Source of the DNA: Guyanagaster necrorhizus
Taxonomy: Eukaryota; Basidiomycota; Agaricomycetes; Agaricales; Physalacriaceae
Reading direction: 5' to 3'
Length of the DNA stretch: 64,000 bases
Assembly: GCF_019112545.1 (NCBI RefSeq)
Contig: NW_025064893.1
Coordinates: 816,776-880,775 of the forward strand
Positions 10,950-20,502 of this stretch are shown piece after piece. Each line of letters opens with the position of its first letter. Positions within the stretch are counted from its first letter, which is position 1. A model generated the notes under the pieces. The model did not search any database. It was not told the origin of the DNA and worked only from the letters and a program-made list of their open reading frames with translations. The translations under genes were made by a program, and so were the position numbers.

Positions 10950-12679
10950 TAGCATAGCCATCTGAGTATTATATATGATAGAGGAGTCTACAGACCTTAT
11001 TGCATTAGCTGTTTTGTAAAGGTGGATCCATCTAAAGCAAATAATTGAGATTGATCAAGAGCTGGTCAATACTCTCTGAAGTATGAATAAGAAAGTGGCA
11101 CTCTGGCACTAGATGAGATACACAAACCCAAGAAATACATCTGAGGAGAAAAAGGAGGTGATGAAGCCATCCTCAAAATCCAGTTAGAAACTCTAGACAC
11201 CACCAAGTAGTCACTATAGAAGTGCTACTAGACAGCAGCTCTATGAGCAGCTCTATCAATAAAGATTTTATTAAGCAGAATGGGTTCAACATGTGAAAGA
11301 TCACTAGGCCTATTCCTGTATATAATGCTGATAGAATGCTCAATGCTGATAGCTCTATATCAGAGTATTGTGAGCTCCAAATGACCACAAGAAAAGGATA
11401 TATTAAATGTATTGACTTTGCAGCCATCTATCTGCACAATCAGAAGGTATTCTTAAGGCACAAAAGGCTCAAGAAGCATAACCATAGGTGGACTGGAAGA
11501 ATGGCAATATCATCTTCAATGAATGTATGTGTAACAGGTGACAATGATCACACTCAGATCAGGACCATCCTGAGGAGTCCATCTGAGAGAAACTAGATGA
11601 GAGAGAACATCTTTTGATAGTGGATTTTCAATCTACTTTAGAGATACAGATGATAGACATCATATTCAACAAGTTAGCAGCAAAGACTCATGTGAAAAAG
11701 TCAAAAAGATGTTTGAGGGGCTAGTCTCTGGACACTACAAAGACTTCACAGACATATTCAGTAAAGAAAACTTCAATAGGCTGTTGTTGTGAAAGCTATG
11801 GAACCATGCAATTGAGCTGGTATCCAGAGCTAACACAAATCTGAATTGCAAGATGTACTCACTCAGATGGATGGAGCAAGAGAAGCTTGATAAGTTCCTT
11901 GATGAGAACCTCACCAGTGGAAGAATCTGAATGTCCAAATCTCCAATGGCATCCTCCTTCTTCTTGACAAAGAAGAATGATGAAAAACTGAGATCCATAT
12001 AAGACTACTGAAAGCTGAATAACCTAATAATCAAGAACTGCTATCCACTCCCACTCATTTTTGAACTTATAGATAAATCATCTGATACAAAGTACTTCAC
12101 CAAGCTAGATATATGCTGAGAGTATAATAATATCTAGATTAAAGAAGGGGATGAGTGAAAAGCAGCATTCAGAACCAACCAAGAGTTGTTCAAACTGCTA
12201 GTTATGTTTTTTAGACTCACAAATTCACTGGCAATCTTTCAAATGATGATGAATGATATAATGATTTTCTCAAAAACACTCAAGGAGCACCACAAAACTG
12301 TGCAGCAAGTGTTGCAGATCTTGTGAGAAAATAAGTTATATCTAAAGCTAAAAAAATACAAGTTTGAAACACTCAAAATGAATATTTAGGCCTTATTATA
12401 ACAGAAGAGAAGCTATGAATGAATCTGATAAAGATGGTGAGGGACTACCAGCCAAGTGACATGGTTATGCTGAACATGAAGAATCTGAAGATAGACAGAA
12501 AGATAAAGAAGCTGGACAACAAGTTTAGAGGCCTCTTCAGAGTCATAAAGAAAGTAGATGATAAGACATATAAATTAGCTATTCCAAAAATATAGAAAAC
12601 TCATCTCATCTTCAATAAACCTCTCCTTAAGCTGTTTTGAATGGCAGAATTTTTCAATCAGAAACTATCACCATCTAAA
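10950..12679 (+). pseudogene. pol of element D: protease, RT and integrase C-terminal remnants
   Basis: Plus-strand frames follow A2 pol in order. WIHLKQIIEIDQELVNTL (about 11020-11075) matches A2 WIHRARAEEVVDELVEG. HKPKKYI (about 11120) follows. The protease region LLDSSSMSSSINKDF with PIPVYNAD spans about 11220-11330. RT from about 11780 has KLNN, YFTKLDI and LTNS. RT lacks the catalytic YLDD: MMNDI is joined straight to MIFSKT near 12260. Near 12440 RT is joined to the integrase C-terminal domain (DYQPSDMVML, RGLFRVIKK, TYKLAIP), so RNase H and the integrase core are deleted. Numerous stops are CGA/CAA/CAG/TGG turned to TGA/TAA/TAG. It is not functional. Confidence 0.8.
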
Positions 12680-13138
12680 TGTTATGATTTTTCACTTTTT
12701 TCTTCATATTAACCCCTATTTATACTTAGTCAGAGCACTTAAGCCAGTGCTTAGGACTGTGAGACAGGCTTAGTCATCACAACAAGCTGATCTGTCTTTG
12801 TCCTCCAATGTAGTGACCAACCCTCAATGATGCACAATGACTTTTTATAGACAATAATGATGCCCAAGGACAATGGGCACGAAGACCAGGACAAGTACAA
12901 TAGGCAGTAGTATATTTATCTTGACAAATGAATAGTATATAAGTAGGCTTGCTCTCACTGGTATAATTCCAGCTTCAAGCTAAAGTTTATTCATACCACT
13001 TCACTCTTGAGCCAACTTACAAAGGCCTTGGAACATATTGGTCAACAGACACAAACAGTGAACTCTAGTGTGACTGTATGAAGATAATACAGCACTAGTT
13101 TATCACATATTCTGATCATATGTGACTTGGATCTAACA
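12680..13138 (+). repeat. Solo LTR inside D
   Basis: 459 bp from TGTTATGATTTTT to GATCTAACA. Left flank is CTAAA and right flank CCAAA: a 5-bp target duplication with one C/T difference. Removing the LTR and one duplicate restores a continuous frame from the proline-rich end of the integrase of D (SPSK) into its chromodomain (LIVIDDKDEYKID; A2 has DLIDDEEHYEID). It is therefore a solo LTR and not the 3' LTR of D. TATATAAG near 12935 is its TATA-like box. Confidence 0.85.
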
Positions 13139-13311
13139 CCAAACTGATAGTCATAGATGACAAGGATGAATACAAAATTGATGTGATCTTTGACAATAAA
13201 ATTCATTATTAAAAACAGTGGTTCCTCATCCATTTCAAGGGATATAGTAACAAGGAAAACTGTTGGTATGTCAAAAAGAATCTCCCACATGCAAAAAGGC
13301 TCATTGTGAAG
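13139..13311 (+). pseudogene. Chromodomain of D, interrupted by A2
   Basis: Reads LIVIDDKDEYKIDVIFDNKIHY, stop, then HFKGYSNKENCWYVKKNLPHAKRLIVK, which parallels the A2 chromodomain (DLIDDEEHYEIDQILNHKL...SWKGYGPESNQWVNEKYMDADTAIHEY in part). A2 inserted after TGAAG at 13307-13311, and the frame resumes with YHTA at 20944. Confidence 0.75.
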
Positions 13312-13747
13312 TGTTAAGCCCAAGCGTCACGTGAACAGATACACGTGATAAACAGATGTTCCTTCGCACTTCGAGGAATCACCTGAGTTCACGAGGATGT
13401 ACCCGTTTTAGATGTGACCCAAGGTCAGATGTAGACTCGAGATAGAATGGTGTGTATAAACTTTAGCTTGAAGCTGGGGTATACCAGCGAGAGCTGTCGT
13501 CCTTAAATACTGTACAGTTATCTGCTAATTATACTCCTACTTATTATGTGTGTCTATGTCCATTGTGCTCGTTGTCCTGGAGCGTCGCTATCGTACATAA
13601 AAGGTCGATTGTATGTCGTCGAGCGCGACCGTCATGATGTCTCGATGGAAGGTTTTAGTTGTGCTGACTAAGCTTCCCACGGTCTCGTGCCTTTCGACCT
13701 ATCGTAAATAGGGGTTTAAAGAAAGAAAATAGTAAAAAATCGTAACA
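13312..13747 (-). repeat. 3' LTR of A2
   Basis: 436 bp, TGTTAAGCC to CGTAACA, followed by the polypurine tract at 13748-13761. Two CACGTG palindromes lie near its plus-strand left end (U5 side in element orientation). Confidence 0.95.
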
Positions 13748-13762
13748 TTACCCCCTCGTTAA
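13748..13762 (-). other. Polypurine tract of A2
   Basis: On minus this reads AACGAGGGGGTAA immediately before the 3' LTR. It is conserved with A1 and B apart from one base. Confidence 0.8.
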
Positions 13763-13780
13763 GACCATCGTCCCGATGGT

Positions 13781-16700
13781 TTAATTAAGGGATAATTCAT
13801 ACTCGTGTATGGCTGTGTCGGCATCCATATATTTTTCGTTTACCCATTGGTTAGATTCGGGCCCGTATCCTTTCCAACTAACCAGGTAGTCCACTGTCGT
13901 TGTTTGCCCGCTGCCCTTTGCTTGTACTTTCCGGAGTTTGTGATTTAGGATTTGATCGATTTCATAATGTTCTTCGTCGTCAATCAGGTCTGGTGGCGGT
14001 GGAGGTGGTTTCTCCTGGTTAGGGAAGGCTGGTGCGATGTATGGATGTAGTAGTGTTTCGTTAAAGACATCGTGGATTTTCCAGGATTCTGGTAGGCGCA
14101 ATTTGTATGCGCCAGTTCCGATGGCTTTTATGATTGGGAAGGGGCCTGTTCGTTTATCGTCCAGTTTCTTTTTTGGACGGGGAAGATGGAGGTTTGTCGT
14201 ATCCAACCACACTTTATCGTTTGGTTGGTACGTGTGACTGGGACGTCGGTGTTTGTCATAGTTTCTTTTCATTGTCGTCGCTGCCTTTTCCAGCGCCGTC
14301 CTCGTTTCATTATGGATTTTTTCCATGTTGGCAGTGAAATCGGATGAAGCGGGGGTAGTCGTTCGGAGTCGACTTGTCTGGGTAATGTTAGGGTGTCGAC
14401 CGTGGTTTACAAAGAATGGGGTTTTCCCTGTCGCGGAGTGTACACGGTTGTTGTGTTGGAAGGCTGCTAATGCAAGCCATTCTGTCCAATCGTCTTGTCG
14501 ATAATTGATGAAGAGTCGGAGGTACTTTTCGATCTCCTGGTTAGCGCGTTCTGTCTGCCCGTCAGTTTGAGGGTGATAGGCGGTAGATGCGTTCTGTTTG
14601 ATGTTCAGGATACGATAGAGGTCGGTAATGAATTTCGAAACGAATTGGGGACCCCTGTCTGAGATAATGACTTGAGGCATCCCATATTTGGCGTATACTT
14701 CGTCCCGTAAGATCTTAGCCCACCCTTCAGAGTTTAGTTCGGTGGAACACGCGATCGGAATGATTGCTTTCGAGAATCGGTCGACAATGACAAGGATGGC
14801 ATCGTACCCATTACATTCGGGTAGTCCAGTGATCATGTCGATGGAGATGTGTGTCCACAGTGTGGAAGGTATCTCGTTCGGGTGTAAAGGTGCTGATCGA
14901 GCTTGTGTGGAGGTTTTTCCTCGTTGGCAGGCTTCACAAGCCTTTACATATGCCGTGATGTCGGTTCCCATTTTTGGCCACCAATATTCTCATAGGACGA
15001 GTTCTTTGGTCTTGGCGATGCCTGGGTGTCCTGCTGTCACATGATCGTGACAGGTGGCGATGATCTCACCATGGAGTCGTTGGTCTCGAGGAATATAGAT
15101 GCGCCCATCGTAATAGATCAAACCGTCCTTTTTTGTCATTCCCCGTTCATGGTTAAGGGAAGGGGCCACTCGTTGGTCCCATTTGTGACTGTCCCGCGTG
15201 GCGCTTTTGATCCGTTCATGTAGTTCTTCCTCCGTTGGCATTATCATAGCCCGGAAGTGTTCCGGTTTTAATAATGTGATGCCCTCATTATCATCTCCCC
15301 CCTGGTCATGATCTGAACGTCTACTTAGCAAGTCGGCTTTCTTGTTCGCCGTCCCCGCTTTGTGATGTAGGGTGTACTGATATTGACTGAGCTCCGTCAC
15401 CCAACGGGCTTGTCGTCGATTGAGCTTTTGTGGTTGTCGGAAATATCGTAGATTTTGGTGGTCTGTCCAGACTTCAAATATTTCCTCCGCCCCGATTAGG
15501 TAGTGTCGCCACTCTTCTAATGCTAGCATGATGGCGAGCAACTCCTTGTCATAGATCTCATAATTTCGCTCTGTGGTGGTCAGGGCTTTGGAGAGGAAAG
15601 CGACAGGTCGCCATTTCCCCTCTTGTTCCTGGGAAAGAACGGCTCCTATTGCTCCCTCGCTCGAGTCGGCCTCTACCCTGAATTTCCCTTCTTGAGTTGG
15701 AATGGCCAGTACGACGTCTTCCGCTAGTCGCCGTTTAAGGTCGTTGAAGGCGGTCTGCTGCGAGGACCCCCAACCCCAGGGCGCGTTGCCCGTCAACTGT
15801 GTCATGGGGCGGACGATCCTGCTGTAGTCGCAGATGAACCGTCGGTAGAAGTTCGTGAACCCGAGGAACGATTGCAACTCCTTTTTCCTGCTGGGCTCTG
15901 GCCATTCGGTGACTCCGGCCACCTTCACCGGGTCCATTCGAATGCTTCCTTCGCTGATAATTACTCTGAGGTATTCCGTCTCCAGTACCTCGAACTCGCA
16001 CTTCTCTGCTTTGAGGAATAGTTTGTGCTTCCTCATTAGGGCCAACACCTGTCGTACCAGAATTCGGTGCTCTTCCCTTGTTTTGGACATGATTAGAATG
16101 TCATCGAGATAAATCGTCACCTTCCCGGTGGAGATGAGATCCTTGAAGATGTCGTTCATCATCCATTGGAAGGTGGCAGGGGAATTGGTGAGACCGAAAA
16201 ACATGACGGTCGGTTCGAATAATCCCCGATTCGTACGGAAAGCGGCCTTCCACTCGTCCCCCTCCTTGATACGGACGTTGTTGTACCCCCATCGTATGTC
16301 GAGCTTCGTATAGTACTTAGCCCCTCGGAGTTTGTCCATTAGTTCTGAGATTAGGGGTAACAGGTATCGGTTTTTAATGGTCATCTCGTTGAGCTTTCGG
16401 TAATCTTGGACCGGTCGAAGCTTTCCATCCTTCTTCTTGACGAAGAAGAAGGGAGAAGCCATAGGAGACTTCGAGGGTCGGATTCTGCCACTCGATAGGT
16501 TTTCGTCCAGGAACTTATCGAGTTCCTGTTGTTCATGATGACCGAGAGGATAGGTTTTACAATCTAAATTAGCGCTGGCGTTAGGCACTAGTTCGATTGC
16601 ATGGTCCCAGGGCTTTGGGGCGGGCAGCTCATCAAAGCTCTCCTTTTCGAAGAGATCCTTGTAATCTCGTGCCCATTCCGGTACCATCTCCTCAAATGTT

Positions 16701-17833
16701 TTCTCGCCCCTTCCTTCGTTTGCTTTCGCGGCCAGGTTGTTGGCATGATGAACGGCACGTATGTGGATCTCCTTCTGGAGATCTATTGCGAGTATGGTCT
16801 CCCCATCCTCCATCTCCTCATCCCAGCGATCTTCCGGGTCTTCGTCTGGCAACTCGAATGGGATTTTTCTGCATCGGCATCTGGCGAAGGTGATCCGACC
16901 GGTCTTCCAGTTGATCAGCGGGTTGTGACGGATTAGCCAATCGTAGCCGAGGAAGAGCTCTTTGGTTCCGAGATCTGTTACGGCCAGATCGAGGCGTTCG
17001 GAGTGATCTCCTATGGTTAGCCGGAGTTCAACGAATTCTGTAATGGAGCCGGCTTGATTTTTTGTTCCGTCGGCGTTGTATACTGGTATTGGGGCCGCAG
17101 TTGCCCTGGTCGGGAGTTGGTGCTTGTCGACGAAAGCTCGATTGATTGAGCTCCCTGTACAGCCGCTATCAATGAGGGCGGTTATTTGATAGGTGGCTCG
17201 GGAGGTTAGCGTTTCGATTTGTCCTTTTGTGGTTAGGTCACGCCCGGGGGTTTTAGTTCGTAGAATATATTTCTTGGGTCCCCGGAGTTCATCTAGCCAT
17301 TCGAGGGCTCGACATCGTTCAGCCTTCTTGATTCCTTCCACTAGTTCGTCCACCACTTCTTCGGCCCTTGCCCGATGAATCCAGTTTCGAAGCACAGCTT
17401 TTGCTGATGCTTCGTCTTTGGCATCTTTGATGGCCCTCCACGTCCATTCGGTATCGAATGGCTTGAGCCATGTGTTGGGACCCTCTGTCCCTGTTCGGCC
17501 CGCAGGCGTTTGAGTTTTCTTTTGCGATTCAGTGGTGTGTTGTGTGAATGACCGGGGTATATTCGAATGCATAATAGTTGACATGGATGTAGCTACAGGA
17601 ATCCTATCAGTCCAGCTAGTGGCTGTTACTGACACACCATTTAGTCCTTTGGCCAGCCCAGTGGAATCGCTCACTGGCTGGCCCCGTCTTTTACTTCCTC
17701 GACCTTGGTTTCCTTTCCAAGGTCCTCTTCCTCCTTCTGAAGTTCGGCGATTTGGGCCCGTATGTCTTCTCGGGTTCGCTTCTTCTTCGGGCAATCTTTC
17801 GCCATGTGTCCCTTCTGTCCGCAATTGAAACAC
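13781..17833 (-). pseudogene. pol: pol of A2: protease-RT-RNase H-integrase-chromodomain, one stop
   Basis: A single frame of 1,351 codons is interrupted by one TGA at 14990-14992 (CGA to TGA within VLREYWWPKM). Counting from the frame start: protease DSG at residues 222-224; RT about 440-640 with FGLTNSPATFQ and YLDD at 575-578; RNase H about 715-840 with VEADSSEGAIGAVL and YDKELLAI; then the integrase His2Cys2 finger, whose second half CEAC lies after the stop. After the stop come integrase Asp (SIDMITG), Asp (IISDRGPQF) and Glu (QTERANQEIEKY), and a C-terminal chromodomain with YLVSWKGYGPESNQWV. It lies in the -1 frame relative to gag and overlaps it by 163 nt, so a Gag-Pol fusion by -1 frameshifting is expected. 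I saw no textbook slippery heptamer in the overlap. Without readthrough the stop would remove integrase. Confidence 0.93.
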
Positions 17834-20244
17834 TTTCCTTCCTTCTTCATGCGATCGATATCCATCGGCTTCCCGGCCCCGGTATAAGTTGTACCGGTCC
17901 CGGTTTTCTGCGCGCTGTATGATGGAGTGGCGTTCAAGGAGGAGCCCGAGGTTTTTCCGGCAGTTTGCCCCGGCTTGTTCAGGGTTGGCGGGGCTGGTTT
18001 CTTGGAATACTCCTGTAGAGTGGATGCCTCCGCTTTCTGCCTTTGTCGCTCCTTATACATCTCGACAATTCTCTCTTTCCACTCGTCGTAGCCGACGGGC
18101 ATCAGTATTTTGACGCCCATGGCTGAGATCATTGTGAGGTATGAGGAGGGGACTCCTCGTTTGAGCGCTTCCACCATTCTCCCATCATTCGCCGTGTCTT
18201 CCCGGATCCCTGCGAGTTTGGCGAGCCTTTCTAGCTCGTCGAAGTAGTCTGTCGCCGCTTTATCTCCCATCTTGTATTCTTTGATCTTTTGTTTATGTAC
18301 TTCTTGAATGGCAGGGTCGATAAATTTGTCGTTCAGCATGCGTTTGAAGACCGGCCACGAGGGATATTGGTAATGCTCCCTAGTGGTGGATCGGAAGTTC
18401 GGAGAAATGAGGATCCACCACGTCTTGGCCTTGTCCTCCAGATAGGAAGTGGCGAAGGCGACTTTGTTCATGTCGGTCCCGATATACCCGATGTAGACTT
18501 CGAAGTACTGTTCACAGTCCACTAGGAATCGGTCGATATCGTCAGAGGCTCCCTTGAAGGGACGCAGTTTTCGAAGGAGGTCGGGGTGACATTGCAGGAC
18601 ATTGGCGTTATGTGGGAGTGCTCCCATCGGGTTGGGCCATCCGTCGAATGGCGGTTGCTTCCATTCCGCGGGTGGTCCGGGGAAGGAGTGCAGAGAGTTG
18701 TTGTCAGCGACTGGGCTTCCCTTTGGGTCGGTCACCCGGACGATCACTCCGTCCCGTACTGTGAATCCGAGGCGGACCGCCTCGGGGTCATCCCGAACAG
18801 GGTCCTTCCCACTCGACTCTGCTTGGTCAGGGGGAGATTGCCCACCGAGGAGCCGACTTCCTCTGCCGGTCCAAGGGTTTTGGGTTTGAACGGCTTGCCA
18901 TTCCGGCCGTTTCCTGGTGCGGATGAGCCGCAAAGCCGTACTTCGGATTGACGGGTTGTCGTCGGTCCAGCTTCGGATGGAGGGAGCGGCATATACGGCC
19001 CGTTTTGGTGGAATGGGGGGGCTGCGCGGCATCGGTGCCGGTGCCTTTGGTTTCTCAGGCCGATACAGGGGTATCGGCATGAGGGGGTCTTCCGGGTGTC
19101 GTCGACCATACTCCCTCCATGCGTATTCTGTCGCGGCATACTGTAGAACTTTTTTTTTTTCAGTACCTGCCGCATATCTGTACTCAAGTCCTAAGGACGT
19201 TGCTTGCCAGCGCGCGTCCTGCCATAGATAATTTCTCCCCTGTTCGTACAACTCCTGATATTCCTTGCCCCTGGCCCTCGGTGCGGGTGGGATATTCAAG
19301 GGTGACGGGTCGGGGTCGTTCGGCATTTCCTCGCCTGATTGCCTCGTCCCAGCTGACGATGCTGGCGGGTCCCGTCCATGGGTCACTGTCTGAGTCGGGC
19401 TCTCTGAAGGGAGATCCGTTATCGGAACGGAGCTCATACTCCCTAGGGGAGGCTGACCCCATTCTCTCGACCTCCTCCATTCTCCTTTGCTCCCTTCCTT
19501 GTTGGTCATACTCTGCGGCCTCGTACTGCTCTCGGGCCTCTTCTCGAATGTAGTCGGCGAGCTCCTCCTGGGTTCGCCTGATCTCTTCCTCTCGGTTCTG
19601 GTTCTGCTGCTGCTGCCGTACTGCTTCATCGTAATCGAAGGGAACGGCAAGGTCCCACTCCGGGAATATTCTGTGTATAATTCTTCTTGTTGCGGCTCTT
19701 CCCCTTTCACTAGCGGTCCCGTCCTCGGGCTCGCTCCCGACGTGGAGGTGCCGGTAGGGGTCCCCTGCTGCCGAGATGGTGATGTCCGCGTTGTCGTAAT
19801 CGGGATGGATCGTCCTTCCCTGAGGGTCGTCAACCCCCAGCCTGCTGACGGATGGGCTGGGGTCGGAGTTGGGCTCGGTGGGGGTTTCAGGGGGGTTCTG
19901 GGGGGTGTGGGGACTTTCGCGGGGTCCCGCAGCCATCCGAGCGGCATCAAGGGAGTCCCGAGCACGGTTTCCAATCCCTGAGGGAATTGGGGAGGCGGGA
20001 TGCTCGGGGGAGTTGGCCGGAGTGACGTAGTTGGAGACCTCGGCGGGCTCCTGAGCGACGTCCGTCGTCCACGGGTTCCGGAACCCTGTGAGAGCAGGGT
20101 GGCGGTCTCCGCCGTCTCGTCGGATGGGGCGTCGGGGTCCTTCCTCCTCGTGAAGGCTCCCCGAATTCGGGTTGCTATTCCCGGCTTCTGGTATGGGTCC
20201 CCCTTGCGGGAAGAAGGACGTTCTGGCAGAGGGGGAGATGTCAT
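17671..20244 (-). CDS. gag: Gag polyprotein of A2 (857 aa)
   Basis: Open from ATG at 20242-20244 to the stop at 17671. The N-terminal 350 residues are Pro/Arg/Ser-rich and share their DNA with ORF X. A middle block (LQYAATEYAWREY) and a capsid-like region (about 540-760; VFKRMLNDKF, YFDELERLAKLAG) follow. One CCHC zinc knuckle, CFNCGQKGHMAKDC, lies at residues 805-818, followed by a Lys/Glu-rich tail. It would assemble the virus-like particle and bind the element RNA through the knuckle. The start is the first ATG in this frame, about 200 nt after the ORF X ATG, so gag is the second ORF on the mRNA. Leaky scanning, reinitiation or +1 frameshifting from ORF X could express it. Confidence 0.9.
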   Translation of the reverse strand: MTSPPLPERPSSRKGDPYQKPGIATRIRGAFTRRKDPDAPSDETAETATLLSQGSGTRGRRTSLRSPPRSPTTSLRPTPPSIPPPQFPQGLETVLGTPLMPLGWLRDPAKVPTPPRTPLKPPPSPTPTPAHPSAGWGLTTLREGRSIPITTTRTSPSRQQGTPTGTSTSGASPRTGPLVKGEEPQQEELYTEYSRSGTLPFPSITMKQYGSSSRTRTERKRSGEPRRSSPTTFEKRPESSTRPQSMTNKEGSKGEWRRSREWGQPPLGSMSSVPITDLPSESPTQTVTHGRDPPASSAGTRQSGEEMPNDPDPSPLNIPPAPRARGKEYQELYEQGRNYLWQDARWQATSLGLEYRYAAGTEKKKVLQYAATEYAWREYGRRHPEDPLMPIPLYRPEKPKAPAPMPRSPPIPPKRAVYAAPSIRSWTDDNPSIRSTALRLIRTRKRPEWQAVQTQNPWTGRGSRLLGGQSPPDQAESSGKDPVRDDPEAVRLGFTVRDGVIVRVTDPKGSPVADNNSLHSFPGPPAEWKQPPFDGWPNPMGALPHNANVLQCHPDLLRKLRPFKGASDDIDRFLVDCEQYFEVYIGYIGTDMNKVAFATSYLEDKAKTWWILISPNFRSTTREHYQYPSWPVFKRMLNDKFIDPAIQEVHKQKIKEYKMGDKAATDYFDELERLAKLAGIREDTANDGRMVEALKRGVPSSYLTMISAMGVKILMPVGYDEWKERIVEMYKERQRQKAEASTLQEYSKKPAPPTLNKPGQTAGKTSGSSLNATPSYSAQKTGTGTTYTGAGKPMDIDRMKKEGKCFNCGQKGHMAKDCPKKKRTREDIRAQIAELQKEEEDLGKETKVEEVKDGASQ

Positions 20245-20446
20245 GGAAAGGGAGGTCCGGGGTTACGTTTCGTAGTATTTGCTGGATGTGCTGGAATGCT
20301 TGATAGTGCCTGACTATCCAAGCTGCTACTGATTGTCGTCTGCGGCAAAGGGTAATGATAGCGAGAAGTCCGAGCAGTGTTCCGATGATCGAGGCAATAA
20401 GCTCGAAGAAGTCGTGATTTAAGTCGGCGGTGGTTACTGGCGGCAT
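19184..20446 (-). CDS. ORF X of A2: transmembrane-anchored protein overlapping gag (420 aa)
   Basis: Starts at ATG 20444-20446 (MPPVTTADLNHDFFEL), the first ATG after the 5' LTR, and is open to 19184. It overlaps gag (20244-19184, about 1.06 kb) in a different frame and lies in the same phase as pol. Residues about 13-34 (FFELIASIIGTLLGLLAI and following) form one clear transmembrane segment, followed by CRRRQ, which predicts the N-terminus outside and the C-terminus in the cytosol. A Gln/Glu/Arg-rich, probably coiled-coil stretch (RREEEIRRTQEELADYI-like) lies near residues 270-320. Counterparts survive in A1 and C, so the frame has been kept by selection in more than one lineage. I do not recognise the family. 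It could be a membrane-targeting factor for particle assembly, or become fused to Gag by +1 frameshifting; both are inference. Confidence 0.75.
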   Translation of the reverse strand: MPPVTTADLNHDFFELIASIIGTLLGLLAIITLCRRRQSVAAWIVRHYQAFQHIQQILRNVTPDLPFHDISPSARTSFFPQGGPIPEAGNSNPNSGSLHEEEGPRRPIRRDGGDRHPALTGFRNPWTTDVAQEPAEVSNYVTPANSPEHPASPIPSGIGNRARDSLDAARMAAGPRESPHTPQNPPETPTEPNSDPSPSVSRLGVDDPQGRTIHPDYDNADITISAAGDPYRHLHVGSEPEDGTASERGRAATRRIIHRIFPEWDLAVPFDYDEAVRQQQQNQNREEEIRRTQEELADYIREEAREQYEAAEYDQQGREQRRMEEVERMGSASPREYELRSDNGSPFREPDSDSDPWTGPASIVSWDEAIRRGNAERPRPVTLEYPTRTEGQGQGISGVVRTGEKLSMAGRALASNVLRT

Positions 20447-20502
20447 TCGGTTTCTCAGCACAATTGGGCTTGAGAAAGGGAAGGTAGAAGCTTCGAGCTA
20501 AT

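Noticed and set aside
12680..13138. This LTR as the 3' LTR of D
   Set aside because: The D chromodomain continues in frame after it and a 5-bp duplication flanks it, so it is a separate solo LTR.
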